Positions 45,974-57,845 of a stretch of DNA of 64,000 nt are shown here, piece by piece. The position numbers and the translations under genes are program-made. How positions within the stretch are numbered: the first letter of the stretch is position 1; every line of letters begins with the position of its first letter. Origin of the DNA: Megalobrama amblycephala (Eukaryota; Chordata; Actinopteri; Cypriniformes; Xenocyprididae); NCBI RefSeq assembly GCF_018812025.1, contig NC_063044.1, positions 71,543,749 to 71,607,748 on the forward strand, in the 5' to 3' direction. The notes beneath the pieces are model-generated. The model was not told where the DNA came from and did no database searches. It saw only the letters and a program-made list of their open reading frames with translations.

Positions 45974-47150
45974 TTAATGAAAGGCTTAATAACTGCTATC
46001 TTGAACGGTCTTGGGACGTGACCTAGAGATAGAGACGAGTTGATAATATTGAGAAGAGGCTCTTCTGCTACAGGTAACAATTCTTTCAGTAGTTTAGTGG
46101 GTATTGGATCTAATAAACATGTTGTTGGTTTAGATGCAGTGATAAGTTTATTTAGCTCTTCCTGTCCTATAGTTTAAAGCACTGCAACTGTTCTTGAGGG
46201 GTGATAATTGAGGTTGAATCATAAAACTCTGTTAAAGGTTGTACATTTACAATTGTATTTCTGATACTTTCGATTTTCTCAGTAAAGAAATTCATAAAGT
46301 CATCACTACTAAACTGCAATGAAATGTTTTGTTCTGGTGATGTCTGTTTATTTGTTAATCTAGCCACTGTACTAAACAAGAACCTTGGATTGTTTTGGTT
46401 ATTTTCTATGAGTTTGCGGAGATGCTCGGCTCTGGCTGCTTTTAGAGTCTTTCTATAACGGGACGAGCTGTCTTTCCATGCGATTCTGAAGACCTCTAAA
46501 CGAGTTTGTCTCCATTTGCGTTCTACATTACAAGTTTCTCTCTTGATAGCGTGGGTAATACTGTTGTACCATGGTACAGTATCTAATGTACTAGTGAAAA
46601 TGGTGCACATGCTGCTAGTCATTTTCTCGAGATCATTTGTGTGTTTAGGTACGATGAGCAGCTGAGACAGATCAGGCAGTTTATTTGTGAATATATCTAT
46701 AGTTGTTGGGAGAATTGTTCTGCCTAGTCGATATCGCGGTGCAATTTGACAAATATCATCAGTATACAGTACACAAGTTACAAGGTAGTGATCAGTGACA
46801 TCATCACTTTGCGGTAGAATTTCTATAACGGTTGGATTGATTCCATGTGATATAATTAAATCTAGTGTATGATTAAAACGGTGAGTGGGTCCAGTGACGT
46901 TTTGTTTGACCCCAAAGGAGTTTAGTAAATCTGTAAACGCAGCCCCTAACGTATCATTTGTATTGTCTACATGAATGTTAAAATCTCCAACAATCAGCGC
47001 TTTATCGACGTTGACCAATAGATCTGAGAAAAAGTCTGCAAACTCTTTTAGGAAATCAACATAAGGCCCTAGAGGTCTATAAACGGTAGCCAAAGCAAGA
47101 TATAGTAGTGACTTTTTACTCATATCTGAGAGTGTAACATTTAGCATAAG

Positions 47151-47514
47151 TGTGGCAGGGGGGGGCGTGGTTCAGCGAAGTCTGCAGCAGGAGAGAGCGT
47201 CGGGAGACGCGTGGTAAATGAGTGGGTTAAATGTAAATCATGAACACCTGTTTCTTATTCCAGTAATTGGCACGGAGACAGGATAAAATGCCAGGAGAAA
47301 CAGGAGTGTGGGAGAGAGAGAGGGACTGCTGACTGAGAGACACTGGGACTGAGCTGGAGAGCACTACTGGAGTGAAGCCCGTCTGTGGATGTGGATTGTT
47401 TATTGTGCGTTGCACAGACTTTTGTTTGGACATCTTGTTATTGAAATAAAAACTCAGTCAGCAGTCAAAGTCGACCCTGTCCTCTTCCTTCCCTACGAAC
47501 TTGAACTTATTACA
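47151..47514 (+). repeat. 5' LTR of the Gmr1-like element
   Basis: 364 bp, TGTGGCAGGG to TTATTACA, with AATAAA near 47445. The primer-binding-like site starts at 47516. Confidence 0.75.
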
Positions 47515-47554
47515 CTGGTGCCGAAACCCGGGAAGGAAGAAGGGAACCGCCGCC

Positions 47555-48249
47555 ATGCACTCGACCTCTGCCCAGCCATTTGCGGAGATTATTTCATCCC
47601 TCGCGGTCATGCAACAGGAACATCATCAAGCCCTGCTGGACCTGCGTACGGATCAGGAGCGCCGCTTTGAGGTCATCATACAGGTCCAGCAGGAAGACCG
47701 CGAGAGGACTTATTTGAAAAATTGGCGGAGGCTTCTGGGTGGCCCCGGGTGGAGTGGCCGATGCGCCTGGTCCCCCTGTTATCAGGAGAGGTGCAGGTGG
47801 TGGCGCAGCAGCTCCCTGTACAGAACCTCCTGGTCTTCGACGATCTCAAGTGGGCCATTCTGCAGTGCGTCGGCCGGACCCCAGAACAACATCGCCACCG
47901 CTTCCACTCATTGTTGCTGGGGGAGTCCGGCCGGCCATTCCTGATGGCCCAACAGCTCCGGGACTCCTGCCGCAAATGGCTGCTGGCCGACGGAAGCGAC
48001 GTGGAGCAAGTCATCGATCGGGTGGTACTGGAACAGTTTACCACTCGGCTTCCGAAGAAAACGGCCGAGTGGGTCCAGTGCCACCGACCCACGTCGCTGG
48101 ATTCAGCCATCCATCTGGCATGCCCAGGGGTCGGCGAACTTTTACCATCAATCTCTCTCTCTCCTTCTGTTCCTCTCTCTCTCTCTAAACCTGTCCCTCT
48201 CCCCAGGTCCTGTCCGCCCGGCCCGCCTCGTGGGGCGGGGCGGAACTGA
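47555..48249 (+). pseudogene. Gag with SCAN-like capsid domain, one frameshift
   Basis: ATG at 47555 in a strong context (CCGCCGCCATGC). The first part holds a coiled-coil-like stretch; near 47712 the frame shifts. Then FEKLAEASGWPRVEW...LLSGEVQVVAQQLP...FHSLLLGESGRPFLMAQQLRDSCRKWL follows the helix pattern of SCAN domains, which are thought to derive from Gmr1-type Gag. No zinc knuckle was found before the stop at 48249. Confidence 0.75.
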
Positions 48250-48365
48250 ACTAGGATCAGTTTCTGGATCTAGAGCCCTGCCCAGGGGGGCGGGACTGTC
48301 TGCTGTCGGGCTGGACCCCGCTCCTGTTTCTCCCCTCTCTCCGCGCCAACAATTTAACCCACTCT

Positions 48366-48893
48366 TTGCCACGAGAGCGGCGGGTAGGTCTGGGCGGTCT
48401 GTTAGCGTTGCGGGACCCGGAGCATTTTGTGGACAGGTCTCCTGTCATTGAGGTGGGGACAATGATCCGGGTCCCGGACATCCCACAGGCTGCCCCTGGT
48501 CAAGCTGGCCGGTACCAAATACCTGTGAGTATCAAGGGGGGTACCTATCAGGCTTTGGTGGACTCAGGTTGTAACCAAACCTCCGTTCATCAAAGCCTGA
48601 TTTCGTCCGGGGCATTGGATACAAGCCGCATGGTTAGGGTGCGGTGTGTGCACGGGAATGTGGTGGAATATCCTATAGTGCCAGTTATTATTCAATTCAG
48701 GGGTCAAAAGCATAGTGTTGAGGTGGCAGTTAAACCGCACCTCCGGCATCCGTTAATTTTGGGAACCAATTGGCCAGAGGGACTGAACCGGGACCACTGG
48801 GTTCTGCATCAGGGGAACAGAGCGAAATCGAGAGACTTATTCTCTCGGAGTGTGATGATTTTCCCCTGGAGCAGTCTCAGGATGAGACGCTGA
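48366..48893 (+). CDS. Retropepsin-like protease of the Gmr1-like element
   Basis: Contains the catalytic LVDSGCNQT motif (Asp kept) and the second-half HPLILGTNWPEGL block. Open for 175 codons; joined to neighbours only by frame changes. Confidence 0.65.
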   Translation: MPRERRVGLGGLLALRDPEHFVDRSPVIEVGTMIRVPDIPQAAPGQAGRYQIPVSIKGGTYQALVDSGCNQTSVHQSLISSGALDTSRMVRVRCVHGNVVEYPIVPVIIQFRGQKHSVEVAVKPHLRHPLILGTNWPEGLNRDHWVLHQGNRAKSRDLFSRSVMIFPWSSLRMRR

Positions 48894-50100
48894 AACGTGC
48901 ATTTGAACAGGTCACTACCATCGACGGTCAGCCTCTCCATCCTGGACAACTGCTGACTTATCCATATTTTGCAATTATAAAAAATAGGTTGTATCGAGTG
49001 ACCCAAGACACTCAGACAAAAGAAGATACAACCAAGTTGTTAGTTCCTAGGAGCCGCAGGGAAATGCTTTTTCAAGCGGCTCATTCTAATCCAATGGCTG
49101 GTCATTTAGGACAGGTGACGACACTAAATCGCCTCATGACCCGATTTATTTGGCCGGGCATTCACGAGAATGTGCGCAGGTGGTGCGCTGCTTATCGTGA
49201 ATGTCAGTTGGTAAACCCACTGGCCACCCCAAAAGCGCCTTTGCGCCCCCTCCCATTAATGCAGGTCCCCTTCGAAAGAATTGGCATGGACCTCATCGAG
49301 CCAGCGATCAGCACGAGGACATCATTTTGCATTAGTCATTGTGGATTATGCAACACGATATCCGGAGGCAGTGGCTCTCTGCAACATTTCCGCTAAGAGT
49401 GTTGCTGATGCACTGTTTTCTTTAATCTCCCGAGTGGGGATTCCCAAGGAAATCCTCACTGATCAGGGCACAGCGTTTATGTCACAGACATTACGCGAAC
49501 TTTATGAATTATTGGGCATTAAATCGATTCGTACCAGCGTCTTTCACCCACAAACAGGCGGGCTGGTCGAACGTTTTAATCGCATGCTTAAAACAATGAT
49601 TCATAAATTCGTACAGGAAGACACCAAGAATTGGGATAAATGGTTGGAACCCCTGTTGTTCGCTGTGCGAGTGGTCCCGCAAGCCTCCTCAAGGTTTTCC
49701 CCCTTCGAGCTTCTCTATGGTCGTCAGCCCAGAGGGGTGTTAGAAGTCATAAGAGAAGCTTGGGAGGACGGACCGTCTCAATCAAAAAACGAAATTCAGT
49801 ATGTACTGGACCTGAGAACAAAACTCCACACTTTGGGGCGGCTTTCTATGGAGAATTTGTTACAGGCCCAGGACAAACAGAGCCGGCTGTATAACAGAGG
49901 AACCAATTTGCGTAAATTTGCACCGGGAGATAAAGTGCTTGTATTGCTCCCAACGTCAAGTTCAAAATTACTTGCAAATTGGCAAGGACCATTTGAGGTA
50001 ACACGGCAAGTTGGAGAGCTCGATTATGAGGTAATACGCTCAGATAGGAGGGGAGCACGTCAAATTTACCACCTCAATCTCCTTAAAAAATGGAATGAGG
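48770..50100 (+). pseudogene. Integrase of the Gmr1-like element, frameshifted once
   Basis: Zinc-binding HHCC region (AAHSNPMAGHLGQ... RECQLV, first His block partly changed) in frame 48770-49396, catalytic core and C-terminus in frame 49281-50354. First Asp in MDLIEPA, second in LTDQGTAF, Glu in GLVERFNRM. GPF motif (WQGPFEVTRQV) near 49980. The shift is near 49305. Integrase inserts the cDNA copy. Confidence 0.82.
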
Positions 50101-50530
50101 GAGAATCAGTGATGCTGGCGACGGTGATTAGCGGAGAGGATGATCTCGGGCCGGAGGCGAATGTCAAAAAACAATCCCTCACTCTGGCCCCAGGGGGAGA
50201 TCATCTCTCGCCCTCCCAGCTCATTGATTTAACCAAATTACAGGCAGAGTTTGCTGACGTGTTTTCTCCCCTACCTGGTCGTACAAATCTCATTCAGCAC
50301 CGTATCGAGACAGAGTCGGGCGTTGGTTCGCAGCCGTCCATATCGCTTACTTGAACACAAGAAAAAGTAGTTCAGGAAGAATTAGGAGCGATGCTTGAAA
50401 TGGGGGTAATAGAAGAATCCAGCAGTAACTGGGCGAGCCTGATAGTTTTGGTTCCTAAGACGGACGCTCAGTGCGGTTCTGCGTGGATTACCGGAAGGTG
50501 AATGCTGTGTCGAAATTCGACGCGTATCCA
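50101..50530 (+). pseudogene. RT N-terminus downstream of integrase
   Basis: LTKLQAEFADVFSPLPG, VVQEELGAMLEMGVIEES and CVDYRKVNAVSKFDAYP are the start of a Gypsy RT. A TGA at 50352-50354 and a frame change near 50460 break it; sequence ends in an AT dinucleotide run at 50529. Confidence 0.8.
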
Positions 50531-50985
50531 ATATATATATATATCCCATCACTACCTACCAGAACACGTTCTTCCAGTGACCACCAACCACCTGCACACC
50601 AAACAATTCAGGCACTACAAGCATTCAACAAAGGAAATGCTGTATTTAAAGGCAAAACATACCTTCTACGAATACGCACAGCAGCGCCCCCTGTTGACTA
50701 GGCTACACTAGCTAAGCTTAGCTGGCTAAACCCTGCAAAAGCTAGCAAACCTTTGCAAAAGGATAACGCGAGTATCATTGTTCAATACCTAAGTGAAGAG
50801 ATAAGACTTACTCATAAGTGCCCTGCACAGGAGATGGGGGACACGATAAGCACAAGCGAAGGCCAGGCAGCGCAGAGTACTGAGCACAGAGTAACTCTGA
50901 TGTCCGATGTGCAGTAGGCAGTGCAATGTATCACTTTAGAATATTTATCGCCATGTGGGGTAGCATGACTGGATGATAAATTTGT
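50531..50985. other. Unassigned
   Basis: No gene. Short AT repeat (50529-50544), then sequence with CAGCGCCCCCTGTTGAC and GCTAGC-like words (50685-50745), possibly a repeat fragment. Confidence 0.4.
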
Positions 50986-50989
50986 CTTG

Positions 50990-51400
50990 TATATTTGTTA
51001 TTGCAAAGTTTATTTTCTATTTCAACATCAAAATGTATAAGAAGGGAGGACTTGCAGTCATTTTTGAGTAAGAAAGGGAACATTTCAGTATTATTTTTAT
51101 ACCCAAGGGTATTGCATTAACAACAGTAAAGAACTGTTTTGGATGACAGGCAAATCTGTGTTTTAAAGTGAAGGAATTGTAATCTAAAACATTATCACTC
51201 TCATCCATTAGATCATTGACTAAATATTTCTATTTAACCAGTCTTCGTAAAATTTGTTTCTATGTAAAATATATTTGTTATTCCAGATAGGAGTATTGTG
51301 GGGTGTAACATTGTGTAACATTGTGTGTGTGTCAATTTCCAACATAATACGACTTGTTTGTGAAATGTTGATAGTTTCACCAACATATAGTTGATAGTTG
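50990..51400 (-). mobile_element. L1-like LINE ORF2 C-terminal fragment
   Basis: Minus frames encode HNTPIWNNKYILHRNKFYEDW and MDESDNVLDYNSF, which match the end of L1-type ORF2 proteins. Its reverse counterpart is at 27840-28480. Next to the 3' boundary of the copy D unit. Confidence 0.6.
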
Positions 51401-52031
51401 ATAGGGGCAAATGCGTTAAATGCGTTAATCATTTTTTTTTTTTTTTAACGTGATTAATTAATGATCATGAGGCAGAACAGAACAGAGAGATGATTATACA
51501 GTCTGTCCATTACTGTATTTAAAATTATATTTAAAGCAGATTATACCAACCACAAGAAAATGACTTTGAACACTGTATGGAAATATGCATATAAATGAAA
51601 ATAAATCTTGACTGTTAAAACAATTATAATAATCAGATTTTGAAGGTGTCACTATTTCTTCAGGGAGTTTTTCTCTGTTTTCTGAGAAGAAGAAAATCAA
51701 ACAATGAACAATCCTCTGAGTTTTTGCTGTTTTAAATCTTGTTTCAGATGGTCTCCAAACTCAGCAGTATTTTATTGTAATATTGTAGGCATCTCTATTT
51801 CCTCTGAGTCCTTCCTCCCTGCAAAATAAAAGCATTGACTGACCTCTCGTATGTGTTTTTACCATGATTGCAGATTGTTCCAGATCAGATGAGTGTGAAT
51901 CATCAGATTGTGTGAAGCTCAAACTCACCAGCTCTTCTTGCACAGATGATCTGAAGAAGAATCACAGTAGGAGCAGCAAACACTGCCATCTCAACAATAA
52001 TCACAATCACTGCAGGAAACATGTGTGGAAG

Positions 52032-52081
52032 AACAAGAAGAAGAAGAAGAAGAAGAAGAAGAAGAAGAAGAAGAAGAAGAG
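52032..52081. repeat. Microsatellite (GAA)n at the acceptor side of the copy D TM exon
   Basis: About 16 GAA/AAG units; on the minus strand a long pyrimidine run 22 nt before the TM-exon acceptor. Copies A and C have only 2 to 5 units. Confidence 0.85.
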
Positions 52082-52403
52082 AAACTGGACATGACTGAAG
52101 TCAAGGGGATTCAGCTATAAAAGATTATAAAGCATTTAATACACATTTAAATTCCAGTGGTTATCTGCATTAATGAACTGCATGCAAATACATTTAATTC
52201 CAGGGCCATTTTTTAAATGAGATTTATGATAAGAAGCTTCAGCTGTTCTCTCTCAATCTGACTGTTACAGGAGGCCCTCTTGTGGCCTGAGAGAGAAGAG
52301 GAAGGATTTTACTTCATAGAGTCAAAGTTCATGATGAGTGGCTCTAACATCTCTAGAGAGAACAGTTATACATTCAGATAGTGGTTATAGATATGATTCC
52401 AAA

Positions 52404-52405
52404 TA

Positions 52406-52447
<42 letters not shown>
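52404..52447. repeat. Microsatellite (TAA)n in an intron of copy D
   Basis: About 14 units; C has only 3 to 4 at the matching place (29937-29948). Confidence 0.9.
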
Positions 52448-52451
<4 letters not shown>

Positions 52452-53452
52452 CTACGAACTGAGTTTGATTCATTTCAACTGCTGTCGTTCTTAAACAATG
52501 TTTGTGAAAAGCTGTATTTTCTCTGCAAATGAATATGTAGAGAAGTTCCTATAGTTCTACTGTAATTGGCATTGTAAAGCACTGAAATGAGTAAGACATG
52601 CATAAAAACCTCGCTGAGAAGCAACTGCAGATTTTCTGTGTGCAGCTGAAGTCGTCTCAGAGTTTGAGCTGCTGACTGGAAACTGTGTCTCTGAATCAAC
52701 TGGAGCTGCAGAAGATGAAGGTTCAGATGAGTCATACTGTACAACATTAACATCAATTTGTTCTAAATGACATTATTAATCGTCATCTCTCTGTGTCAGA
52801 GAGTCTGTGGAGTTATTGAGTTAATATAAGGAAGTCATGAATAAACACCTTGTTGTTCAGTAAATCCAGGTGTTTGAGCAGCTGTTGTCCTCTCAGAGTT
52901 TGGAGTATTTAATGACTTCTGATTCTCTGTACAAATGAAAGGATGGATTAATTAAAGCCAGTGTGAACCAGTGAAGTGAGAGACTGATGATGTGTGACAG
53001 TGATCATGTGATCATGAACCTTGTGTAGGAGCTGCTGCTGTAGTTTGGCTTGATTTCTTCTCAGAGTTTGAGCTGCTGACTGGAATCAGAAGATGAATGT
53101 TCAGATGTTCATCTGTAGGACATTAACATCATATTTTACAGTAGTAATAGTTGTTTCTCACCTGAATACTTGACAGTGTATCTGACTGAGGTCTGGAGTT
53201 GATTTCAGAGAGTAAGCTGACATCTCCACTCTCTGTTGTCATCTTCATTCAGGAGTGTTGTAGTCAGAGTGATGTTACAGTGATCTGATGAGAATAATAT
53301 CTGATATCTGGAGTCTGTCTTCAGATCAACACCAGTCTGATTCACCCACAACAGCTGAAGACCCTCAGAACGAACCCAATAATCACAGGAGAATCCAGAA
53401 TCCAACTGACAGGAGAGAGTCACAGAGCGACCTGGACTGATCTCAGTCTGTG

Positions 53453-53497
<45 letters not shown>

Positions 53498-54261
53498 ACA
53501 CTGAAACTGAACACAAGACACAAATCACAGACTCTTCAATCATCATGTGAGTTTAAAGGGAGAATGGCGTTCTTCACAAATTGATCATATAATCATAAAT
53601 TTACCATGAAGAACATGCAGGAAAACATCTGCATCAGTTCCTTGTTGTTTATTATTCATATTGTCTGCAGCTGTATAATCCAGAATCTTCTTCTGTGACG
53701 TTCTTGATGTTCAGAGAGCAGTCAGACCCCAGACTCAGTCTCTCATGTCTCTCTGTGTCTTTCTTCTTTATCCCTTCTGTAATTAATTCAACTGCTGCTG
53801 AATGTCTGAATCTGTTACTGTAGATCCATGTAGTTGATTTGCAGTCAGAAAGAGTATTATTACAGGGCAGACGGACATTTTCACCAGAACTGATGAACAC
53901 ATTCTCATCATTCACTCCAATGGCACCTGAAACACAGTATATTTGAGTAATCATTATGCAATATATGAATACATTAAATGTATTAATGGTAACAGGGCAT
54001 TCTCAGTGTCAAATACCAGTGCATTCAGGAATAAAACAGTATTTGCAAATGTGACATATCAGAAAAATCAATGTTATGAAGAATAAAGCATGTTCAAAGT
54101 AACTTATTCACAAGACTCCATGCCATTAAAACATTGTTTTGTAAGCATTTATATTTAACCCTTTCATGGGAGTTTAAAGAGCATGCAGAAATGCATTTAC
54201 CTGTGAGAAGTGAAGAGAGAATGATCAGTCCCCGAAGACACAGATCACACTGATCAGCCAT

Positions 54262-54580
54262 TTTCTGTTTCTGTCAGTCTTTCTCTTCATTATATTGTTA
54301 CAGCTCTTCCTTTAATCATCATCAGCTCCTCCTCTGTATATATTAGCTTACTGTTCAGACATAAAGTCTAGCATGCATGTCTCTTCCCACCAGTCTAAAT
54401 TGAGTTCAGAGATGACCACCGCTCTATTGTGGTTAAACTAAGCTCTCACATTCAGCAGTAACATGTTTCCTCACCAGTGAGATCACAGATCTGAAAACAC
54501 TACAGAAAACGTGTAACGTCACATGCACAGCACACAGACACCTACCTCATTTAAAAATAGACAAAAGTTTACGTAAAGAC
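54262..54580 (-). promoter_or_regulatory. Conserved 5' flank of copy D
   Basis: Nearly identical to the flank of copy A, including the altered AATATAA box (54290-54296). Confidence 0.35.
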
Positions 54581-55160
54581 GTGTTGTCTAACTCCAATAG
54601 AGTTAAATTAAATTCAGTGTAAATGCCAATCCTAATGCGTCTTTTTCATTATCTACATGGATATTAAAATCACCAACAACAAGGACTTTATCTGCAGCTA
54701 GTACTAACTCTGATAGAAAATCAGCAGATTCTTTGATAAAGTCTGTATGGTGTCCTGGTGGCCGTTGAAATTCTGCAGCAGAGTGACGACATCTCAGATC
54801 ATTATCTAATCTCGTGTATACTACATTTAGTCAACTGCCTCTCTGCCATAAATATGGTAGAACCATCACTTCTACCACTAAAGATCGCTTTATAAATAAT
54901 CTTCCTGATCAGTTTCATCGCCTTGGCAGAACTCAATGTTGCATCAGAAACTATTGACTCTCTCTATTCCAGCACAATATTTCTCCTTTGCACATAAAGA
55001 AGATTAAGGAAATTAGCCCAATGCATTGGTACAATCACACTTTCAGACTTAAGAGAGAAGACAAAAAAAATGGAACACAGGTGGAAGAAAACCAAACTGG
55101 AAGTTTATTGTATTGCATGGAAAGAGAGCATGATTTATTACAAAAAGGCCATACCTCTAG
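54581..55160. mobile_element. L2-type LINE upstream of copy D with the same inversion as at A
   Basis: 54581-54763 is inverted LINE sequence, 54764-55160 plus strand. Compared with A it lacks about 180 bp at the inversion junction and lacks the LTR element, so it shows the pre-insertion state at ATGTTGCA (54938). Confidence 0.75.
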
Positions 55161-55465
55161 AAAGCAAAAAGCATCTGTAGCCAATAAGATAGTGAAGTGA
55201 CATGTGGCCAAGTATGGTGACCCATACTCAGAATTTGTGCTCTGCATTTAACCCATCCAAGTGTGCACACACACACTGTGAACACACACCCGGAGCAGTG
55301 GGCAGTTATTGCTGCGGCGCCCGGGGAGCAGTTGGGGGTACGGTGCCTTGCTCAAGAGTCTCACCTCAGTCGTGGTATTGAGGGTGGGGAGAGAGACCTG
55401 AGACTCAAACCCATGACCTTTGGGTTACAAGTCCGACTCTCTATCCATTAGGCCACGATATCATT
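55161..55465 (-). repeat. tRNA-derived SINE, minus strand
   Basis: On the minus strand the head reads CGTGGCCTAATGGATAGAG (A box) and GGTCATGGGTTTGAGTC (B box), a tRNA-like promoter, followed by a body ending near 55170. Inserted in the LINE. Not a functional tRNA gene: no acceptor-stem pairing or complete cloverleaf. Confidence 0.75.
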
Positions 55466-55866
55466 AGAGACTTTTAATAGGAGTACTGGTAATGCGAACT
55501 AACACCTCTCCAAGATTTTGGACATAAAAGATTAAATTTAAAATTGGTTAGGATAGATGTATCTGAATTTGGCATCCTTAAACTTGTTGTAATTGTTGTT
55601 TTAGACTGTCAGGGACAGTTCCAGTGCTTAGACTCAAATATATAGATGCTGAATAACATCTGAACCAACAGTATTTACAAGTTTAAAATAAGAGCCGGCA
55701 TGACAGTATGAGGAAAGACAGCGGGCCTTAAATGTTCAAATTTATTTTTGCAAGAAGGAACAGGGTCAAGAAAAGACTAAGAGATCCATGGACTCTCATG
55801 GGTGTCTGAATCAAATTGCAATGTTTGTTGTCTCAAACTATAATGTTTGACCACACTGGTTATTAA
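55466..55866. other. Unassigned
   Basis: AT-rich, no ORF or repeat recognised. Confidence 0.4.
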
Positions 55867-55867
55867 A

Positions 55868-55993
55868 GAAACCCACTCCCATCAGTCCAAACTGGGTTCA
55901 GAGATGATCAGTTCTGTGTGGGTTAAGATCTAATTTCCTCTTCTAACCTGTGTGGTCAAACTAACTGAGTTCTCACATTCAGCAGTAACAGTC
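55868..55993 (-). pseudogene. Relic of a receptor 5' flank
   Basis: CAGTCCAAACTGGGTTCAGAG through CTCACATTCAGCAGTAAC matches the distal flank of copies A, C and D (for example 31848-31917), more diverged. No signal exon is left beside it. Confidence 0.5.
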
Positions 55994-56187
55994 TCGTCTA
56001 CGAAGTCTGCTCAAGAAAATATGTGTAGTGATGGAAAATATATTTCAGCATAAATACATGTTTGACAGACTATTTTATTATTGACAAATAAAATATAATA
56101 TTACAAGAATTGCTGAAAGCAGCTGCTCAAATGGTTCAAACACTAAATTTTCATTCCTGTCATGTGATAAACGCTTACATTAGTGTG

Positions 56188-56382
56188 TCCAAACTCAGTC
56201 CTGGAAGGCCATTGTCTTGCAGACTTTAGCTCCAACTTGCCTCAACACAGCTGACTGGAAATTTCTAGTATGTTAAGTAACTCCTTGATTAGCTGGATCA
56301 GGTGTGTTTATTTGGGGTTGAAGATAAATTCTGCGGGACAGTGGCCCTCCAGGAGCAGGATTGGACACCCCGGGGTTACAAC
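56188..56382. mobile_element. hAT-like MITE (GTGTCCAAACTC ends)
   Basis: GTGTCCAAACTCAGTCCTGG at the left and the inverted CCAGGAGCAGGATTGGACAC at the right; a widespread fish repeat. The target duplication is not clear. Confidence 0.6.
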
Positions 56383-57845
56383 ATCAAGTAGCTTTGGCTG
56401 TTCTCATAATTAGTGCAAGCTGACAGTTAATTAACCGCTCGATAAAATAGATGTTTAATGAGAATGATGTAAGAGAGTTATGGAAGTAATTTAATGCCAA
56501 ATGTTTTTGAAATAAAAAGCTTGTTGAATTGCACTAAATGAAAAAAAATATGCATTACATTAGCTGTGCTTGCATTTTGATGCACTGTATTTTTAAGGCT
56601 TGCATTTTTATAGGCTGAAATTCAACATGGTCGTATATTTAAGCTGTGAATATTTCAATTAAAAATATTTCACACACATTTTCATTATTAAAAATTCAAT
56701 TAACTCATATTCACCTTTCAGATTTCACTTCCAAACTGTTCATTGTTTAAAAATACAACTATTAAAATTCGACTAGCAATTTTCAGTCCATTTTATTTCA
56801 CTTTTCAAATTTGCTTCCACAAATTCAGTGGTTCAAATTCGGCAGAAAATTCAACATTTCACATCCGGGGAACTGCAGGAAAAGCAGTAGAGTGCCGATG
56901 CATGATATCCATCTGCTGTTAGTCTTCTTCACCAGCAGGTGCCGCTAGCGGCTGTTTACAAAGACGAGCAACAGCTAGTAAGTCATCATTCATTCATAAA
57001 AACGGATTTATAGAATTAGAGCAAGCAGTAAGTGAATGTGTGATGATTATCAGGGCCAGTATACATGCAGAAAAGCTGATAAAGACACAAAAGCTGCATT
57101 TATGTTTAATTCAGTGTCTTTACGGTTACTTTCCCTGTGTTGGCTACAGCTTTCTCTACAGTGAACAAGATAACGTTATTTCCCAATGCTGGTGTACAGA
57201 TCAAACGTTAAATCTGAGGTAGACATATATTTCTCTCTGTTGTTTAGTTTCTTTAACTTTATATCGCGGCGCTGTGTTGTAATACTATGGTTTCCCTCAT
57301 TCGTCATAGGATTCCCCTGCCAGGACATGTAAAACTCTTAACACAGCTTAATGGACTCGAACAGTGATATAAAAGACCATTTTTTTATGTAAGCTATACT
57401 ATAGAGGCTCCAAGAAAGCAGATACTGGCATAAAGGTAGTTTGACGCTGAACGTTTGATATTCGCAAATTTAGGGACCGTCTCTAAAGTTACAACATTGG
57501 TATTCACGTTTCTACCTTCAATAGCGTTTAAAGAGAATGACTTAGTCACGAAACCAACTGTAAAGTGTTCATCTAGGTCCCAGGTATAATGCAAACATTT
57601 TAGATTTTTGATGTTTATTCAAATAAAAGGTAACACTTTATATTAACTAGTTAATATGAACTGCACTTCTACAGCACTTATTAATCTTTGTTAATGTTAA
57701 TTTCAGCGTTTACTAATACATTATTAAAATCAATAATTGTAGGCCTATTTGTTAACGTTAGTTAATGCACAGTGAACTAACATGATCAATGAACTGCTGT
57801 ATGTTTATTAACGTTAACAAAGATTAACAAATACAGTAACAAATG

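Larger units (their letters stand above)
43557..47150 (-). mobile_element. L2-related LINE copy 3, minus strand, with two nested insertions
   Basis: Endonuclease and linker 47147-46167 (326 codons open; LATVYRPLGPY, VGDFNIHVDNTND, TDHYLVTCV), RT pieces 45457-45098 and 44990-44953, then 44520-43706 with [20 protein letters not shown] and LWNSLP. Interrupted by a TIR element (45231-45973) and an LTR fragment (44531-44950). It meets copy 2 tail to tail at 43556. Confidence 0.85.
47151..50530 (+). mobile_element. Gmr1-like Ty3/Gypsy retrotransposon, 3' truncated
   Basis: 5' LTR, primer-binding-like TGGTGCCGAAACCCGGGA, SCAN-like Gag, protease, integrase, then only the start of RT. Order PR-INT-RT is seen directly. 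Known precedent: Gmr1-like deuterostome elements with integrase upstream of RT. 3' part and 3' LTR are missing. Confidence 0.85.
51772..54261 (-). pseudogene. IgSF receptor copy D, with D1 frameshift and D2 nonsense
   Basis: All eight exons of copy C are present with matching borders: signal 54261-54201, D1 53926-53605, D2 53506-53162, stalk 53079-53020, 52926-52849 and 52705-52610, TM 52009-51929, tail 51818-51772 (ends TAA). D1 is 322 nt, not 321: after CRQY the frame runs into TAATAA (near 53665). D2 has AGA to TGA at 53207-53205. The splice sites and tail (GRKDSEEIEMPTILQ) stay intact. The GAT tract is longest here (13 units). As read, only signal plus most of D1 would be made. Confidence 0.8.

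Noticed and set aside
48148..48481. Arg/Pro-rich minus-strand ORFs
   Set aside because: Shadows of the GC-rich Gag-protease region.
52021..52094. Lys-rich ORF end
   Set aside because: Product of the GAA microsatellite on the antisense of the TM exon.
55385..55462. tRNA gene
   Set aside because: A and B boxes are present but the cloverleaf is incomplete and it continues into a SINE body.
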